DNA of 64,000 nt from the NCBI GenBank assembly GCA_001931905.2, contig MSJI02000891.1, positions 1 to 64,000 on the forward strand, given 5' to 3'. Positions 11,128-22,480 of this stretch are shown here, piece after piece (the first letter of the stretch is position 1; every line of letters begins with the position of its first letter). A program made the position numbers and the translations under genes. The notes under the pieces were generated by a model. The model was not told the origin of the DNA. It did no database searches and saw only the letters and a program-made list of their open reading frames with translations. The stretch comes from Cladosporium sp. IMV 00045 (taxonomy: Eukaryota > Ascomycota > Dothideomycetes > Cladosporiales > Cladosporiaceae).

Positions 11128-13032
11128 TTAGGGGGTTGCTCGTGTCCTCTTTGTCGTCCTGACGACATGATAGCCGGAAGGTAGTCGGGCGGTTGTTCCC
11201 CGTTCAATGCCAACTGCGGAAGTGCTTAGTATGACGTCTTGAGCGATTGCAGGGTGGGTGTCTCTTCAACTAACCCCAGATAAGATACAACCACTCAATC
11301 AACGTAGGTGCCCAGACCATGACCGCCAGTATCTGCCCGATCGACCAGCTTCTGCCAGCTGCAAAGGCATCGTCAGAGTAGATTGCGAGAAGAATTGAAA
11401 TTGTAGAGTACATGATCCAGCAGGAAAGGACTTCAAGGATAAGATAGTATCCTTCCCAAAGCCCACGGGTCCAGTGCCGTCTGGGTGGTGAGCAGTCGAA
11501 TGCAACACTTACCAGCATGCTTACCATCATGAGAAGCGCCCAACATGCCAAGGTGAAGCGAAAACCCCATTCAGCAAGACCGCGAGAAAATCCTGTTGGA
11601 TAGTCCTCGTCCCGCAAGTCCGTGATGCGAGGACTCGAGATGTAGCCAGCTAATTCCTTCGAGAGTTGGCAGTATTGCATGGGGTTGACCCCTGCACATT
11701 CGGGAGTATCGTGTGTTTCCGGGGGATCTTGTCGATGGCGCTCAAAGTCCACCCTGTGGACTTTCATGATCGTCAACATGATACCGAGTCCTAAGAGAAT
11801 GCTACATAAGGATGCTAGCAATATCTGTGGGCGTGCCGCTCCTTTATCCTTGCGAAGCAGGAGTAAACCGAAGGATACGGCAAGAACGAGAGTAGTATTG
11901 AGAAGCATGAGGTAATGTTCCGCGAAGTTCATTTGCAAGGGTGTCGCAGCTGCGAGCAACGAAGGGTTGATGACAGCGATGATAGTCGTGATCTGGGTGA
12001 CGAGTGCGAACATGATCTGTGTTTTCTGGAAGTCCAAGAGCGCTGTGAAGAACGAAGCGGTAAGCTCGCGAAACTTCAGTCGTTTCAGGAGTCGCTTTGC
12101 ACCTGCACTTGGGAGTTGGCTTTGTCTTATGTAGCGACGTTTGAATACATATCGAGCGATACGGGTGGGAAGAACCATCAAATTTACGAGGATCATAGCT
12201 CCAAGTAAGATCGCGAATTGCTGGATGTATGCTATCAGAACCTACACCTCTTTAGTCACCGCCAAATATTGTGAACATGTCTGGTAGGTACTTACTCCAG
12301 GACCTGCAAAGTCAGAATTGAGGGAAAGCGGCCCTAAAGTGCAAAAGTGTCCTGGAATGCCCTAGAAGAACAACATATAAGCATTCGCAAATCACTCGTC
12401 AAGGTTATACGCACGATTCTTGGGCTCCAGAGAGAGGAAGACGGCCCGACTGTGTAGTTCGTAGCAAGCGCCGGAGGGCCAAAGCTACAACGACCGTACT
12501 GATCATCTCCATCATTCAAAAGGAAGCAGAACTTCTGCATACAATTCCGAATTACAGGCCAGGCGTGGTGAAAGTCTACTTCGGCGTTTGAAACCTCGAT
12601 TGGCAACGAGAGATTGGCGATGATGCCATACTTCTTTAGCAGACCTGGAGGCTCCTCCTTGAGCCATCCTTGCGCGGCCACCGTGGCGATGATTGGGTAT
12701 GCAAGGCAATTTTGAATAGTGTACGAGGCGTTTGGCGAAGACCAGGTAATGCCCGGACCTTGCTCTTCGTCCAAGCATGCTGCGATGCAGTTCCATCTGT
12801 CTCCCTGGAAGCAACCGGATTCATAGAGCACTATCGTGTTGTTTCTTTTGGAGCGGTGCCCCGAGGGTGGCTCGTACATAAACCCGAATTCATCCCAATA
12901 GGTGTAGTCGATGTTGGTCGCGTTGTTTATTGCTTGCTGGATGTAATAGTCGCTCCCATGTGAGACCTCTTCCATCAGCGTCAAATATCTCATGGAGTCA
13001 GAAGACATGCTGAACAAATCCTGAGAGGGGGG
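11128..13032 (-). CDS. Receptor-like seven-helix membrane protein with Cys-rich ectodomain, paralog B (N-terminus in gap)
   Basis: Second member of the tandem pair. Exons 13032-12415 (5' end lost in an N gap), 12361-12296, 12241-11275 and 11213-11128 join in frame. It shares with paralog A the ectodomain words ESGC, WNCIAACLDEE, QNCLAYP, AAQGWLKEEPPGLLKKYGI, the linker FCTLGPLSLNSDFAGPGVL, the mid-loop GVNPMQYC and the last helix GQILAVMVWAP. Seven hydrophobic segments follow the ectodomain. From the ATG at 13008 it gives 570 aa, but the real N-terminus lies beyond the G run. A hydrophobic stretch VTFWVAAVFMAL on the minus strand near 13230-13190 may be its first helix or signal anchor. The last exon is less certain, since another reading frame is also open there. 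No known domain is recognised. Confidence 0.7.
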
Positions 13033-13070
13033 NNNNNNNNNNNNNNNNNNNNNNNNNNNNNNNNNNNNNN
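13033..13070. other. Assembly gap (38 N) in a G homopolymer
   Basis: Thirty-eight N flanked by GGGGGG on the left and more than twenty G on the right. The break sits in the N-terminal coding part of paralog B. The G run is probably a sequencing or gap-filling artefact. Confidence 0.95.
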
Positions 13071-13095
13071 GGGGGGGGGGGGGGGGGGGGGGGAA

Positions 13096-15530
13096 GGTGG
13101 AGGAAAGCGCTCGAAAACGTCTGATTTTACCAAGCATCGCGAGCATTCATCTGAGCTTTTATGCATCCAGCCGGGCTGCCAAGTCTAGTGGTCTCCAAAG
13201 CCATGAACACAGCAGCCACCCAGAAAGTCACTACAGTACATGCATGGCTGGCATGATCAGGCGCATGCCTTCAGCTTTGTAGAACAGTGTGGTGGCCTCG
13301 CTGTTTATCCTCCTGGGAATTTGGTTTCGAGGAAACTTGAGCCGCCGAACGCTAAGCCCGTGACGAAGCACTTCGAGGATCAACAAATCACGTATAGGTA
13401 CGTGGTACAATGAAAGAGATTGAGGCTCACCAAGTGTTGCTCGAGTCGCAAGGCTGGATTTTGCCCTCAGCCTTGCATGGCCTTCAAGCCCTCGCCATGT
13501 GCCACCAACATTCCATCCCACGACGGTCACCCGTGATTGGCAGTTTGCATCATACGTTCGCAGGCACAGCCTACCGTGCTGAGCGAATTCATACAACGCC
13601 ATGTGGACTTGCTGCCGCACTCCATCAATTCTGCCCAAACTGATTACTGTCGTGCACTGGCACTGTCTTCAATCATTCCCTTCGTCTACAGCTCTATTGC
13701 AATGTGTGTTGCTTGCTGGGAACGGTGCTATCCTGCACGTGAGCTCAATACCTTCAGTCAGGCCCAAGGACTGCACCGTGTTGAAAGACATGATGGTCGA
13801 AGTGCCTCACGAGCATGCTGACCATATAATCCTGACAACAAATGAAATTTCCGGAAACTTCGTGCAGATGTACGACTCACGCCCTGGAGACAGGTTTTCC
13901 CTTCAAGCTCCTTGGCTGTAGTCTGAGCCTTGCATGGACGGCCGTTAAAACCGCAGGCTTAGCTGCAAGCTGACAAGCCGTTACATGCAACGGTGGCATG
14001 ATAGATGAACCGCAGCAGCGCAGCCTCGTATGACGACGCGGCAGCCTGGTCGTACAGGTTTCGCCATCTTCGATCAGCCGGTCTTGTCGGGTTTTGCTGT
14101 AGCCAGCTCGCTTTTTCTAGATGACACATCCGGCAATGAGTTCCAGGCAGATCAGTTCTTTGTCCTCATGTATGGCTACCATCCATAGAGACACGGTCCG
14201 GATCCAACACGATCGATAGCGTCTGCTGTGGGTGTGAAAAGAGTCGTAGATGTCCAACAGAGAAAGCATGAAGTGGCTTCGGCTCATGTGAATCCCACCT
14301 CGGCCCGGCCAGCGATCCGTGCAACCACGCTGGGGGTTAAAATGCATGCGAGCACGAGTCAACCAAAATGATCAATCTTGCGAGCCTCAGAACGATAGAT
14401 CAATAGATCAGAAGATGAAGAAATCCATACAATCTAATGCCAACTAGGATGCCAAAAAAAAAGAAATCCCGAAACCCTCGTTCTCCAACCCAAAGGAATC
14501 ATCTTAACTTCCATTCCCACTCCAACCCTTCCCCAAATGCATCGCTGTGACGATGAGTGCCATGCAGTTCATCTCTTTGTCTTTCCTCCATTTTTCTTTT
14601 TCTTGTCCGGAGAAGAAAGAATCTGTACAGTATCGACGGCGCCAAATGCAAAGTATCAAGCAAAAGAAACCAAGCGAAAGCTTCGAACGCCAGCAAAAAA
14701 TCAAGAAATGTTCGGGATATCATTCAACTCCAATCCAAAACGCGACAAAATAGATCTCAAGACCCCTCCAAATCTCCCAAGATGCAAGGCGCAAAAACAG
14801 CACAAACCCCCAGTTTCTTCCCACTCACTTTTCAATCGCGACATCCATGAAACCAGTACTGTAAAACCATGGCGGCGAGGAGCAAGACAACGGGGACCAG
14901 GTAGTGGAGGAGGGCGAGTCATAATATGCGGCATGAATTGCTCTGGTACCTAATCAAGTAAAAGCGAAGGCGGCGAATTAGTTTACTGATGAATGTTTTG
15001 TGTCTTGGAATTCCTTCTGTTGAGAAAGAGGCAAGGGAACGAGGAAATCGATGGAAAAGAACGGAGAAACAAAAGGAACCAAAACGCCTGAGGTGTTTGA
15101 GGGAACAGAAAAAGTGCAAGTGTAAAGCCACCACCGCCATGCGTGCCCGCCTGTCGCTATGCCAAGACGCTGATCATGGCTCCCGAGTGATACGCTGTTC
15201 CTGTGTTCGAACGTGCTGCTGAATGCCTCGCGGCGAGCTTGAGATGTTGTTTTCATTTCAAAGCTCTCTTTCAACATTGTCGATGTCGAACGTCATGGCG
15301 AACGAAGCTCTCGACCCTTATTCTCTCTTAAGTCAACGCCACGCACAGGCGGTCAGCTTGGGAGTTGATGGCGATCGAACGCGCAAGGCAACAGTAGCAA
15401 GCAGACAAGCAGTGGCGGCAGAGACAGTGGCAGTGGCAGTAGCGAGAACAAGGAAGGCCACTTTGCCAAGAACAGCAAGAGTGACGAACAAAAGAAATTG
15501 ACAGGACATAATAGAAGAAAATCTCAAGAC
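13096..15530. other. Long region without a supported gene
   Basis: Holds the probable 5' end of paralog B (13096 to about 13640, not resolved) and then about 1.9 kb with only short frames. The part from 14431 to 15530 is A-rich on the plus strand and is the 3' flank of the LONRF gene. No RNA gene, repeat or transposon was recognised. Confidence 0.45.
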
Positions 15531-17240
15531 TCACCATCTCTGCCCTTCAATCTTGCGTATCCAACCCGCGGTGATTTTCAGCCGCTCTCTCACGGTAGTG
15601 GTGGGTAGTAACTTATACTTTTCCTCGTCGCTGATAGGCAGCACGCTCGCAAACCAAAACGGGAAAGTAGCGGGATCGCTCGGCGGCTGGCCGTGAATGT
15701 CCAGGACGCGCTGTTGCAGCCAATTGGCGCTGCGGGCGCGCATGCGTTCGATGAAAGAGCTGCCGATTTCCAGCAGAGCGCGCGTCGGCATGCGGTCGAG
15801 GATGGCCTCGGGGGTCTCTGCGTGGTGGGCTGGGATGCCGGAGGCGGTTGGTGGAGGGGCGGATGCGGCTGCCATTGACGTCTCGAAGGCTTCGAGGCGT
15901 TCTTCCTCGGCTGTGGAGACGTCTTCGACCCTCTCGACGTTGCCGACTGCGTAGCCGTCGTGAAGTCCATGCGCGCGGACGCGGAAGCGATAGGCACCTC
16001 GGGTTTCGATGAGGCTGGTTCCGTCGGCGAGCATTTGGCTGTGTACGATTTGCATCATGGTGCCGTATTGGTAGAAATGCACCGTGCCAAGCTCGCCTTG
16101 AGGTTCGTTGTAGCGATTGTACATTAGCATGCCGAATTCGCGATTGCCTTCTAGACAGCGGCGGAGCATAAGACGATATCGAGGCTCGAAGATGCGCAAG
16201 AACGTCGGCATGGTCGGGAAACCAAGAGCACAGACAAAGAGCGGCGTGGAGAGAGCTCCTTCGCCACCCGTCTCTTCCAGTGCCACAGCACGTTTTCGTG
16301 CAGCGACAGTCTGAGGACAAAGTGCTTGTAGCAGCGATGTCAGTGTCTTGTTGCTGGGATGGCCGATTAATGAAGGTGGCAATCCAAGACCCCGACGACA
16401 GACAGGGCAATGCAAAGAGTGATCCAGCGTTCGTGTCAGGCATATCCTGCATAGAGTATGGCCGCAAGGTGTTGTTACGGGATCCAGGAGCAGATTGTAG
16501 CAGACCTGGCAATCGACATGATGGTGTGTCGCCTCGAGTACCTCCTGCAAGATGTCGCTATCCATATCGTGCTGGGCATCATCAACCGATGGTGTTGAGT
16601 GATATACAACATCATTCGCGCGGTAAAGCTCGCCTTTTGCGGCGAGAGAGTATGTTGCGACCAAACGCCCTCCAGGGAACGTCTGCGTGTTTTCCTTGTG
16701 CGATACCGGTTCTCCGCTGACAATCTCATCCCATCGCACCAACTCTTGAACCAATGTAGTCGTGTTGCCCGCAATGGAAATTTGTCTTGCCACAATCTCC
16801 GCAACCGCATCTAAAATCTTGCTCACGGTGACATCGACGCTGCAGTCGATGGCGGAATGCTCATGGCCACAGTCGGCGAAGGGGCACTCGATCGCCTGCC
16901 TCCGTCCTGGCACGTCCGGGTATGAAACGTTCTCGCGCTCGTGTAGCTGCGGTACGCACTGTCGACAGAGCGTATTGCCGCAAGGCAAGGTGACCGGCGT
17001 CCTGAATGGCCTCGAGCAGAGAGGACATTGTATCAGGCGCACCAACGCCCGGGCATCGTCGTGGGCTGCTAGGCCAGCGGGTGTGTTGTCGTTTGCTTCC
17101 AGCTCATCTTGGCTCATATGATCGTCCGTCAGCGCCGGCGCTGTGGTGTGTCGTGTATTTACCGCGCTGGACGAGGTTTCGTCGTCGGTGGCTGCGACCT
17201 CGTGTGCAAGGTCCCCTGCGGCGGCGTAGAGGGCATTCAT
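15531..17240 (-). CDS. LONRF-type protein: two RING fingers plus LON substrate-binding domain
   Basis: Intronless 569-aa probable E3 ubiquitin ligase. RING 1 spans about residues 72-124 (CPLC, then CGNTLCRQC, then CPFADC), with Asn where the usual zinc-binding His stands. RING 2 spans 244-281 and is canonical (CQVC, CGHTLCRIC, CPVC). From about 333 the LON N-terminal domain begins (PLFVCALGFPTMPTFLRIFEPRYR) and runs to the end, with FWFASVLPISDEEKYKLL and a final WIRKIEGQRW. This architecture matches vertebrate LONRF1-3 and their fungal orthologs, thought to act in protein quality control. No ATPase or Ser-Lys dyad of Lon is present. The stop TGA overlaps a donor-like GTGAGT, so a further small C-terminal exon is possible. 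Confidence 0.9.
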   Translation of the reverse strand: MNALYAAAGDLAHEVAATDDETSSSAVNTRHTTAPALTDDHMSQDELEANDNTPAGLAAHDDARALVRLIQCPLCSRPFRTPVTLPCGNTLCRQCVPQLHERENVSYPDVPGRRQAIECPFADCGHEHSAIDCSVDVTVSKILDAVAEIVARQISIAGNTTTLVQELVRWDEIVSGEPVSHKENTQTFPGGRLVATYSLAAKGELYRANDVVYHSTPSVDDAQHDMDSDILQEVLEATHHHVDCQVCYNLLLDPVTTPCGHTLCRICLTRTLDHSLHCPVCRRGLGLPPSLIGHPSNKTLTSLLQALCPQTVAARKRAVALEETGGEGALSTPLFVCALGFPTMPTFLRIFEPRYRLMLRRCLEGNREFGMLMYNRYNEPQGELGTVHFYQYGTMMQIVHSQMLADGTSLIETRGAYRFRVRAHGLHDGYAVGNVERVEDVSTAEEERLEAFETSMAAASAPPPTASGIPAHHAETPEAILDRMPTRALLEIGSSFIERMRARSANWLQQRVLDIHGQPPSDPATFPFWFASVLPISDEEKYKLLPTTTVRERLKITAGWIRKIEGQRW

Positions 17241-18535
17241 GTACGCTCTAAAAGTATTGTTGATTGTTCGCAGGATCCATCAACCGCAGGGAGCTGGCTG
17301 ATTCGAGAGAGCTGGTGTGGAGATGAGGGAGTCGAATGCGGGTTTTGTTCAAGAAAGTGTAATATTAGACAGTAGTACAAGCCAATCGTTGAAGCCTTGT
17401 ACCGGCCGTATCGCCTCCGGGATGTGTGTTTCTGCTGGTGGGGTTGCGAGATCTCCGATTATCGATGACGTCGATCTGGCCTGCGGCGGTGGGATTCAGG
17501 GACTGGCAGTATCCGGGGGAGCGGTGCGTGAAGAGTCGAAAGGGAGACACGGTGCGCAGTGGAGCGAAATAGCACAGAGCCTGTTGGTAGTAAATATGCT
17601 GGTGACTTTGAGGAGGTATGGTAATAATGTTGTATGTGACAGGGGGAATAAGACGTGCTTGGGAGAGGAGGCGGAGAAGCGAGAGACGTAGGTGAAAAGT
17701 GCAGAGGGCTTGTTAGGGACCCAAGAAAGAGAGACAGGACGCTGCGTCGACGACGACACGACTGCTGGGCTGGGTGGTGGGATGGGCCAAAGAGAGGTAC
17801 TGCGGTACTTGGCCCGTCTGTGGGAGGAAGCTCGCATTCGGTCGGCCGTAGTCCATGAATGGGACATCTTCGAGCGTGTGTGTGTGTGTGTGTGGCGATA
17901 GTTCATGATCGCCCGCGCAACGTGCGATTCCCAGGGAGAGATTCGCCTGCTGCGATCGTAAAGCAGCAGCTAAGGCACACCCCGGCTGGCGGGAATCGGC
18001 AATTCTCTTTCCCGACCCATTGATTCAATTCGACTTGTCATTATTCGCCGCAGCTATATCCCAATATGTGGCGAGCCCACCATCTTGTGCTCATTTCTTA
18101 GATCAACATCTCACTACATGTATTTGCAATTGTCCTTGAGCTTCGCGAGGAATCGATGTTCTAGAACAGTCGCCTCTGCGGCACAGGCAGCTTGAGGCAT
18201 CCCTTCTATGCAACCGTTTAGCCGCTTACCACGCTCACACGCATTTCCGCAAGCCATGGAGGCATCATGGCACCTTCGACAAATCTATAGCATTTACTGA
18301 GAAAGATAATCCACCAGGCACGTGGAGTGTAAAAGCTCAAGAATATGTTGACTTGCAAGAACCTCACCGTCACAAGGTGCAGCCTCAACCTCAAAGTGAG
18401 AGGCGTGGCAGTGATAACTCATCAATATCTCCAAAAGAGAAGCCCGAAATTCCATGTCAAAACGCCATTCAATCGCTCCACTCCATCCAAAACTCCAAAC
18501 CCATAGAAATATAACAACCGAAGCAACACCCCCTC
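17241..18535. other. Intergenic with GT microsatellite
   Basis: Promoter of the LONRF gene and 3' flank of the Rictor gene. A short (GT)n microsatellite lies at about 17876-17893. No supported ORF. Confidence 0.5.
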
Positions 18536-21500
18536 TCAAGCACGAACACCCCCCTTCCCCTCCCCACCATCACCGTCTCCACCACCTTCATCCTCATCAT
18601 CATCCTCCTCGAGCACGATCCTTCTCAAAACACCCTTCTCAAACAAATCAATCACAAAACGCCACTGCTGCACGCCAAAGCGATGACCGCTCAACACATC
18701 CAGCGCGCGCCTGAAGACGACTTCGCTGGCGAATCCGGGTGCTTTCTTGCGGTGCTTGAGAGCGTTCAGCTCGCCGACGGCTTTGTTCGTGAGGACCGAG
18801 TTGCCTAGTTTGACGATCGAGGCGAGAATGGCTGTGTTGGCTGGGTCGGTGGCGCGGGGGTCGGTTGCGAGGGCGAGGGGTTTGGGCGCTTGGTGGTTGC
18901 TCCTTGTGCGAGTGCGGGCGCGTGTGAGGCCGGATGATGACGCTGTGGTGGTGGTTGGGTGGATGCCTGTGTTGGAGAATGGCTTCAAGGAGAAGAGTGT
19001 GTTGAAGTTCAAGGGTAGTGAATACCCCAGGCTCTCTCCCAGCACGTTGACTGTTCCATCCCAGCCGTATTCGGCGAGGATTTCTTGTCCGTGCAGGCTG
19101 CGAGAGATCAGGCCAAGGACGTAGAAGGCCGTGCCGCGTAAAGTCATGACCTCGGATGTCTCGGCGATCTGCACAATGTGCTTGACGATGCCTGTGCTCT
19201 CCAGAAAGGGTGCTCCACGCTCCATCGATCCGACATTGCCCACCGCCCAAAGACATCCTTTGACCTTGAGGATAGTCTCGCAGTCTTCGCTCTCTGTGGC
19301 GAAGTCCTGAATGGTCGCAGCAAATTCTTCAAAGTGCCCTTTTGCCTTGAGCAGTTCGCAACCTTCCGCTGTGCGTGAAAGCTCGCGGTAAAAGTGTGGT
19401 GGGACATGGCCATAATCCGCCGGTTCGACGCTCTCCTCAAGAGTCGCCGTCTGTGGCTTCTCCGGCACGTCTGCTAGGGCTCGTGCGAGTGACGCTTCAA
19501 CAAGAGTAACGTACGAGTCGTTGCGACCCAAGAACCAGTCGTCCATCTCTTTGGTGATGTAGTCCAGCCCATCCAAATAGTGATAGCCGACAGAAGTCGA
19601 CAGGAAGCGTAAGAGCAATGGTGCACCAATCTCTCCAAGATGGTCAAGTGCTGGCCGACATTTGACAACATACTCCAAGGAGCTGAGGTTGTTGCAAGCC
19701 TCCTCAAGAATCTTGATGGCCACCTCGCAGACTTCAATCTCCGGATCGTACAGCTGACTGACCAGAAGCTTGATCGACCACTCCGCAGCACCTCCGCCAA
19801 GTGTTTGTGGCTCTATCGGCATCATAGCGTACTTTCGTAGGATCTTGGTAGCCGCTATCCGCATATGTTTAGAACCAGCGATCATGACCTTTGCCAAGAT
19901 GATTCGTGGGTGGCTGTCCAGTGTGTAGTCGAGATACGTCAACAGAGTCATGATCAAGTCGTCGCTATCTCTGAGCTCGACAATGTGGTAGAGCATGTTG
20001 ATGATGCGCCAACGTTCGAGAATTTGCAATCCCCTGCTGCTACTACAGAGCACACCCAGGAAAGCGAAGTAGCCGCCTACCAACGTCTCTGACAGACGAT
20101 CGGGTGAGAATAATGGCGTAGTTGATGTGATACCGCTCATGGGGTCTTTTTGTGCAAGACACTCCGCTATTTGCGGGATGAGCTTGTTGTCTGCCAGATA
20201 CTTTGCGCTGTCTGGCGTCTGTAGCAGTGTGCGCACGAGAGCACAGCCAGCGCGGACGTATCGTTGATTGACCTTTGTGTTAGGAGCATCCGAGAAGCGG
20301 TACTTGAATGGTCGCAAAAAGCCGAGTAGTCGGTGTACAAACTTCGTGATCCTTGTGGCCTCGTCCAAGCGTTTTGGATTTTGCATAGGGCCTTCGATGA
20401 GTGATTGAATCAATGACCAGTTCCACTTGTTATAGTTGACTGTGTTCAATACACCGGTGTCGAGCATCTTCTGCCGAAACTGCGCTTCGTCCATTCCTGC
20501 TTCAACCTGGGATTTGGATGCCGCTCGAGTGCGAGCAGCTGAGCCATCCTCCTTTGTCTGGATTTGCGATGCCTGTCCCGCTACCGAGCGATACAGGGTG
20601 CGATTGACTCGATCGACCTCGTACACCGTTGCAGTAGCTTGTACGCGACCTTCGGTGTTGAAATTGATTGCCGAAGAGAACAGACCTGGCATCACCTGCA
20701 GCTCAGAGCTCCATGCACTCGGGAGTAGGTCTCCCGCCATTTTCAGCACTTTTGCAAGTAGTAGAGAAGTTTTCTTCCGCAGCTGCACGCTTGGTGAATT
20801 GCTTTCAGCATGCATCAGGGCCTTGAGTAGACCTTGTCGAAGCAAAATCGCCAGCGCCACGGCAATAAAGTGCTCGACCAAATTCCGCTTTTGCGGATCG
20901 TCTTCTGATTTTTCATGTTGTGATGCGTCTTCGGACTTGAGATTCGTAACCCGCCCGTATGTTGTGAGTCTTCTCCCGCCGATGAAAGAGCTCGCCCATG
21001 ATGGGAATTGTATCCTGAGGATGTCTGCAATCAAGTCTGTCACTGCGTTGCGGACTGAGGCTGTCGATATGTAAAGAGAGGAGACGACCGAGCGGACGGG
21101 CAAGAATTCATGCAACGACAGTGTCATCAGGCCTGACCAGCTTTTGAACATGCCGGCAATGACCCTTGAGCTTGCCTTGAGCCTTTCCTCGTGTCCGTGC
21201 GAAGAATGAGGCTCTGTGTAAGAAGCAAATGCCGAACTGAATTCGAATCCAGATCGAAGCATGCCCCTTCGCGCCGGAAGATCCATCAAGTGCATGAACG
21301 GCGTGATCAGCGTCTCTGGGGCGTGATATGCACCGTTGCCCATCGCCTCAGATAAGACGCTGACGCCGCCTCCTTCGACAACAATCTCGGGGTCCTTGAG
21401 TAGTACTTCTGCTAGAGTGAGGATTGCTATACTCCGTAGCTGATCGTCGGCATGATCGGCGACAGCCACAAGGACGCGTATGACAGATGAGCTGAGTTCC

Positions 21501-22480
21501 CTCGTTCCGCCCTTGACATCGAGAAATGCTCGCACGAACTTCAACGCCTGTTCTCGTTCGACTCTTGCCTTGCTTTCCTTCACCAGAGACAGAATAACCA
21601 GATAGTCCGTGTGCAGCGATCGGATTGTTTGTAAAGACTTCCGATCGGTGATCGCATACCGCAAAAGCCGGTAACCTGCCGCGACCACCTCTCTGTTGTC
21701 GCTTAATAAAAGCACCTGCATGCGGAGTCCGAATATTGACCACGCCAGATCATATTTGAGTGTGGGATGTCGCTTGAACAGCTCAACGAGCTCATTGGCG
21801 TGGTTCACATAGTAATCAGATGGCAAATCCACGGCTTCGAGGGCTTGCAGTATTTCGGCAAGAATGTAAGACGGTGACTCTGACTCCGGATCGTATTCGC
21901 CTTCTCCGTCATCCTGAAGCATCGTCTGAGATGGAGGAGACCTAACCGGTGCCGATCTGAAGAGTTGTGCGGATAGTCTTTCCTTGGGACTGGTTGCGGG
22001 TAGTTCTTTGCTCCTTTGGATCTCTGCATCCAAGTCCTGTTTCAACTGCGCGATTTTTCGATTTGAAGTATTCAGCTCAGACTCGACCACCCTTCTCTGT
22101 TCGCGGATATGCTTTTCTTTCTTCGTGTTCAAGGCTTCAAGCAGATTCTCCGTTCCAATCTTGATCTTCGTTTCCTTCTCAATCTTGTCTCTGAACTCCG
22201 CCTGTCGCTGCTCCGAGGTAGCAATGCCCAGCGCACCGCCATCTTCCAGTCCAGAGAAGCTCCCAGCCTCATATCGAGGAATGTCCGGCCGTGAAATCGT
22301 GCCCTTAAGCTCTGATGTGAAGCTGCCGGGCGGCGGACCAGTCCTCATGAAGGACTTCGCAGTCGCAAAGCTCGCCGCCGAGGGCGTGCGGCCGTCTCTG
22401 CTCGGTCTGCCGGGCGGCGCCAGTGCATCGTTGGAGTGTGTGCCCGTGTTGGGTCCCGTAGGGCGAGGTGTAGGCGTCAT
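18536..22480 (-). CDS. TSC11: Rictor/Tsc11/Ste20 homolog, TORC2 subunit
   Basis: Intronless 1314-aa scaffold subunit of TOR complex 2, which controls AGC kinases, actin and membrane homeostasis. The N-terminus is low complexity, then a charged coiled coil at about 90-155 (KIEKETKIKIGTENLLEAL). The Rictor N-terminal helical repeats follow from about 215 (ILQALEAVDLPSDYYVNHAN, then YRLLRYAITDRKSL, then VADHADDQLRSIAILTLAEV). A middle block has GVLNTVNYNKWNWSLIQSLI, the Rictor middle-domain motif. The RasGEF-N-like and Rictor V blocks lie near 960-1180 (VGYHYLDGLDYITKEMDDWF and CLWAVGNVGSMERGAPFL). The C-terminus is short and acidic (EEDDDEDEGGG). Length and domain order fit fungal orthologs. 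The ATG at 22480 gives the longest conserved frame. Confidence 0.93.
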   Translation of the reverse strand: MTPTPRPTGPNTGTHSNDALAPPGRPSRDGRTPSAASFATAKSFMRTGPPPGSFTSELKGTISRPDIPRYEAGSFSGLEDGGALGIATSEQRQAEFRDKIEKETKIKIGTENLLEALNTKKEKHIREQRRVVESELNTSNRKIAQLKQDLDAEIQRSKELPATSPKERLSAQLFRSAPVRSPPSQTMLQDDGEGEYDPESESPSYILAEILQALEAVDLPSDYYVNHANELVELFKRHPTLKYDLAWSIFGLRMQVLLLSDNREVVAAGYRLLRYAITDRKSLQTIRSLHTDYLVILSLVKESKARVEREQALKFVRAFLDVKGGTRELSSSVIRVLVAVADHADDQLRSIAILTLAEVLLKDPEIVVEGGGVSVLSEAMGNGAYHAPETLITPFMHLMDLPARRGMLRSGFEFSSAFASYTEPHSSHGHEERLKASSRVIAGMFKSWSGLMTLSLHEFLPVRSVVSSLYISTASVRNAVTDLIADILRIQFPSWASSFIGGRRLTTYGRVTNLKSEDASQHEKSEDDPQKRNLVEHFIAVALAILLRQGLLKALMHAESNSPSVQLRKKTSLLLAKVLKMAGDLLPSAWSSELQVMPGLFSSAINFNTEGRVQATATVYEVDRVNRTLYRSVAGQASQIQTKEDGSAARTRAASKSQVEAGMDEAQFRQKMLDTGVLNTVNYNKWNWSLIQSLIEGPMQNPKRLDEATRITKFVHRLLGFLRPFKYRFSDAPNTKVNQRYVRAGCALVRTLLQTPDSAKYLADNKLIPQIAECLAQKDPMSGITSTTPLFSPDRLSETLVGGYFAFLGVLCSSSRGLQILERWRIINMLYHIVELRDSDDLIMTLLTYLDYTLDSHPRIILAKVMIAGSKHMRIAATKILRKYAMMPIEPQTLGGGAAEWSIKLLVSQLYDPEIEVCEVAIKILEEACNNLSSLEYVVKCRPALDHLGEIGAPLLLRFLSTSVGYHYLDGLDYITKEMDDWFLGRNDSYVTLVEASLARALADVPEKPQTATLEESVEPADYGHVPPHFYRELSRTAEGCELLKAKGHFEEFAATIQDFATESEDCETILKVKGCLWAVGNVGSMERGAPFLESTGIVKHIVQIAETSEVMTLRGTAFYVLGLISRSLHGQEILAEYGWDGTVNVLGESLGYSLPLNFNTLFSLKPFSNTGIHPTTTTASSSGLTRARTRTRSNHQAPKPLALATDPRATDPANTAILASIVKLGNSVLTNKAVGELNALKHRKKAPGFASEVVFRRALDVLSGHRFGVQQWRFVIDLFEKGVLRRIVLEEDDDEDEGGGDGDGGEGKGGVRA

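Noticed and set aside
15613..16512. 299-residue antisense-frame ORF within the LONRF gene
   Set aside because: Same-strand alternative frame of a GC-rich coding exon; Arg/Ser-rich shadow with no domain.
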